Shown piece after piece: positions 61,595 to 64,000 of a stretch of 64,000 bases of DNA; the first letter of the stretch is position 1; the number at the start of each line of letters is the position of its first letter. The DNA is from Paragordius varius (Eukaryota; Nematomorpha), in assembly GCA_964247055.1 (NCBI GenBank), contig OZ176050.1, forward strand, positions 6,200,001 through 6,264,000. The letters run 5' to 3'. The position numbers and the translations under genes were made by a program. The notes beneath the pieces are model-generated. The model ran no database searches. It was not told the origin of the DNA and worked only from the letters and a program-made list of their open reading frames with translations.

Positions 61595-63539
61595 ACCGAA
61601 CTTTGTCAACTTAACAAAAGAAACATATACGTCAGATCAAATAAAATTCTTAAATAATGGCTTAAAATTTATTCCAAAAGGCAATATTCCAATAAAAACC
61701 TTCACAACAATAATTGAAGCAAACTTACCTCAGGAAGAAAAACACATGAGACTAAATATTTATAATGAACTTATTAAATCATCCAAACAAATAAACACTC
61801 ATAAAATCAATAACATAGTCAAAACCATAAAAACAAAAGAAAAAGTTACATACTTGAAAGCTGACAAGACAAATCAATTGGTCATTATGTACCAGAATGA
61901 TTATGATAAGAAAGCCATCGACATATTGTCAGATAAAAAAACATACAGCGAAATAAAGATTGACCCTACCGAAAAAATTGAAAAAAGTATTACTAAACGT
62001 TTAAAAAAGTTATTATCTACCAAACAAATCAACATAAAAACATACAACACTTGCAAACCACACAACTCACAATGTCCGACGTTTCATGGATTACCAAAAT
62101 TACATAAGAATAATATCCCATTAAGACCCATCACAAATTTTAAAAAATCACCCACATTTAATATTTGCAAACATCTAGCACAAATATTTTCACCCTTATT
62201 AGATAATTATAAACATAGCATAAAAAATAGCTATGAATTGATAGATAAATTAAACGAGATAAATATAGCAAAAAAGTCCATGTGTAGCCTAGACATTGTA
62301 TCTCTTTACACCTCAATACCTCTGAAATTAGCAAAAAAAGCCGTAAAAGAATTTATTGATAAAAACAACACATACTTTAATCAATTAAATATAAACAAAA
62401 ATGCTTTGTTCAATTTAATAAACATAGCCATATCAAATTCATACGTCCAATTCAAGAAGCAAATTTATCACCAAAAAATCGGTGTCCCCATGGGATCTCC
62501 ATTTTCTAGTACAATATCCGAAATAACAGTCAGATACATAGAATCAAAAGTATTTGAAAAAATGGAAAAACCCTACTTTTATTATAGATATGTAGATGAT
62601 ATAATTTGCATAGATAAGGAAAATATTATAAAAAAATTACAAAAACAGTTTAATTGTACTAGCCCTTTACGCTTCACAATAGAAAAAGAAAATAATAATA
62701 AAATCCCATTTCTCGATATATTAGTAACGAGAGACAATGATATTATTAAAACTCAAGTATATTATAAGTCGGATACATACATAATTGATTATACCTCACA
62801 CCACCCTCCAAATTGTTTTAATTCTATAGTACACAGTTTACTACAACGTACCTTATTAATTCCTAATGATTTAAAAATAAAAACTGAACAAACATCGTTA
62901 CTGGTTAAAAAGTTTTTAGAGAAAAATTATCCCCAGCATCTTATTACAAACGCTATAAATAAAATTATGAAAAATAATGAAAATAATAAAGATAAAAAGA
63001 ATAATGAGATTAATAACAATAATATACACAGTAATACCGATAACAACACAAAGGATAAAAAAATACTAGTGATACCTTTTCATGAGAACGTCAGTTACAA
63101 AATCAAGGACATTTTAAAATCAAAGTTCCATATTATTTTTAAACCTCTCAATAACATATATAAATTATTAAACAACACCAGAAAGGTACAAGATGAAAAA
63201 TCTGTAGTTTACAAAGTCAAATGTAATGATTGTGAGGATGTTTATATTGGACAGACAAAAAGAGGTATAAATACTCGAATAAAAGAACACAAAGCCGCAG
63301 AAAGAAGAAACAAAGTAAATGTGTCGGCACTTGCATATCATGCACACAAGTACAGACACAAAATTGATTGGGAAAACGTTGAGATCTTAGATAACGAAAA
63401 AAATGACACTAGAAGAGTATTAAAAGAAAGTTACTATATAAATAAGGAAGATAAATTGATTAACAGACAAAAAGAAATTAATCGTGTAAACCCAGTAACG
63501 GATTTCTTTATAAATAGATACACATCCTTATTTTTATAA
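61536..63539 (+). CDS. Penelope-like reverse transcriptase with GIY-YIG endonuclease
   Basis: 667 codons, uninterrupted. The protein copies element RNA at a nicked target; the endonuclease makes the nick. Seen in order: an N-terminal region with FLNNGLKFIPKG, FHGLPKLHK and LRPITNF (about residues 185-210), SLDIVSLYTSIP, IGVPMGSPFSS (about 315), the catalytic YRYVDDIICI (about 350), IPFLDILV, HSLLQRTLLIP, an Asn/Lys-rich linker, then the GIY-YIG domain with VVYKVKCNDCEDVYIGQTKRG (about 555-575), RIKEHK and SALAYHAHKYRHKIDWE. About the first 20 residues (hydrophobic, to 61594) are encoded by the inverted arm rather than by the element proper, so the natural start may be lost or lie elsewhere. 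Confidence 0.93.
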   Translation: MYIIVINLIILFIFIIFIILPNFVNLTKETYTSDQIKFLNNGLKFIPKGNIPIKTFTTIIEANLPQEEKHMRLNIYNELIKSSKQINTHKINNIVKTIKTKEKVTYLKADKTNQLVIMYQNDYDKKAIDILSDKKTYSEIKIDPTEKIEKSITKRLKKLLSTKQINIKTYNTCKPHNSQCPTFHGLPKLHKNNIPLRPITNFKKSPTFNICKHLAQIFSPLLDNYKHSIKNSYELIDKLNEINIAKKSMCSLDIVSLYTSIPLKLAKKAVKEFIDKNNTYFNQLNINKNALFNLINIAISNSYVQFKKQIYHQKIGVPMGSPFSSTISEITVRYIESKVFEKMEKPYFYYRYVDDIICIDKENIIKKLQKQFNCTSPLRFTIEKENNNKIPFLDILVTRDNDIIKTQVYYKSDTYIIDYTSHHPPNCFNSIVHSLLQRTLLIPNDLKIKTEQTSLLVKKFLEKNYPQHLITNAINKIMKNNENNKDKKNNEINNNNIHSNTDNNTKDKKILVIPFHENVSYKIKDILKSKFHIIFKPLNNIYKLLNNTRKVQDEKSVVYKVKCNDCEDVYIGQTKRGINTRIKEHKAAERRNKVNVSALAYHAHKYRHKIDWENVEILDNEKNDTRRVLKESYYINKEDKLINRQKEINRVNPVTDFFINRYTSLFL

Positions 63540-63712
63540 AATATTTTATAATTTTATTTTGTATCTTTATTTTAAATTTATTTTTATCTTAATCCGAAGA
63601 AGTTAGATGAATCTAACGAAAATTCATTAATAAATTTATTATTAATTTGCTGATATTACATTGTATCATTCTAAAACATACTGATTCAGCCTAATCCATA
63701 AAGTTAGAAGAT

Positions 63713-64000
63713 GTTGTCAATTATACCCTAAGAATTTTGAAGGGCTAAAAAACTATCTTTAAGGGCCGTGCATCATATATAGCGATAAATATTTTATGGC
63801 CTATTCATTGGTAGAAATTGACTCAATATATGTATATTTAAATATTTCAATGCCCTAAATAGGCACTTTTAGGGTCGCGTTGTAAGTATCATTGATATAA
63901 ATATAATGATATGATAATTTTAGCAGACCAATAAAATAAGTAGACAAGGAAATATTCCGTTCATCAAAATTTCCATATCGATCGCGTGATATTCTCTTAA
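63713..64000. other. Right edge, no gene seen
   Basis: AT-rich sequence with no recognisable exon. Short mirrored pieces (AAGGGCCGTGCATC and TTTTAGGGTCGCG) hint at another small decayed element but are not enough to call one. Confidence 0.3.

Larger units (their letters stand above)
60919..63712 (+). mobile_element. Penelope-like element, young insertion with inverted 665-bp arms
   Basis: Flanked by a 13-bp direct repeat, AAAGTTAGAAGAT, at 60919-60931 and 63700-63712. Inside, 60930-61594 is the reverse complement of 62971-63635, essentially without differences as far as I compared. The left arm is therefore an inverted copy of the 3' end, including the GIY-YIG domain, placed before the open frame. 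Flanking repeats in direct or inverted arrangement are known for Penelope-like elements. It looks whole and recent: the main frame is open and the target repeat is intact. A 16-nt hairpin, GTTAGATGAATCTAAC, sits at 63602-63617 near the 3' end. Confidence 0.9.

Noticed and set aside
1-64000. CRISPR arrays, bacterial operons, prophage, tRNA or rRNA genes
   Set aside because: The genes are intron-bearing animal genes, repeat spacing does not fit CRISPR, and I found no tRNA arm or rRNA core sequence by eye.

Overview
The window is strongly AT-rich animal DNA. Genes have many exons with GT-AG introns, a peptide-type GPCR and a Penelope-like retroelement are present, and coding exons sit in long non-coding tracts full of small repeats. 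All gene models below were assembled by eye: exon phases join without a break, and the three complete multi-exon models with a known family sum to an exact multiple of three. At least four introns are exactly 23 nt long, which is extraordinarily short for an animal and recalls dicyemid 'mesozoans'. Other introns exceed 1 kb, and one is 6.5 kb. Species cannot be named from the sequence; a small parasitic or derived bilaterian (dicyemid, orthonectid or flatworm-like) is my inference.

Layout. 297-2595 (-): most of a PDE12-type 2',5'-phosphodiesterase, running off the left edge. 3.3-4.1 kb: old dispersed repeat. 4496-5163: non-autonomous hAT element with a perfect 8-bp target duplication. 5.27-12.04 kb: a nested repeat locus in which a ~40-bp minisatellite is split by a broken Penelope-like element, itself interrupted by a TTAA-type MITE and a 576-bp satellite array; a second MITE lies in the minisatellite. 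12.06-13.5 kb: another copy of the old repeat. 13850-21022 (+): EDEM2, an ER mannosidase-like ERAD factor with a very long C-terminal extension. 21135-25487 (-): SLC22 organic ion transporter, tail to tail with EDEM2 at 112 bp. 29187-39464 (-): class A neuropeptide-type GPCR. 42358-57355 (-): Na-K-Cl cotransporter (SLC12), 27 exons, ending in the family-typical VLTFYS. 57.4-59.6 kb: dispersed repeat and a possible piggyBac fossil. 60919-63712 (+): a young Penelope-like insertion with a target duplication, an open 667-codon frame, and 665-bp arms in inverted orientation.

The host genes are unrelated in function (RNA 2',5'-linkage turnover, ER quality control, solute transport, peptide signalling, ion and volume control) and look like an ordinary chromosomal neighbourhood. 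Most novelty lies in the intron sizes and in the repeat architecture.
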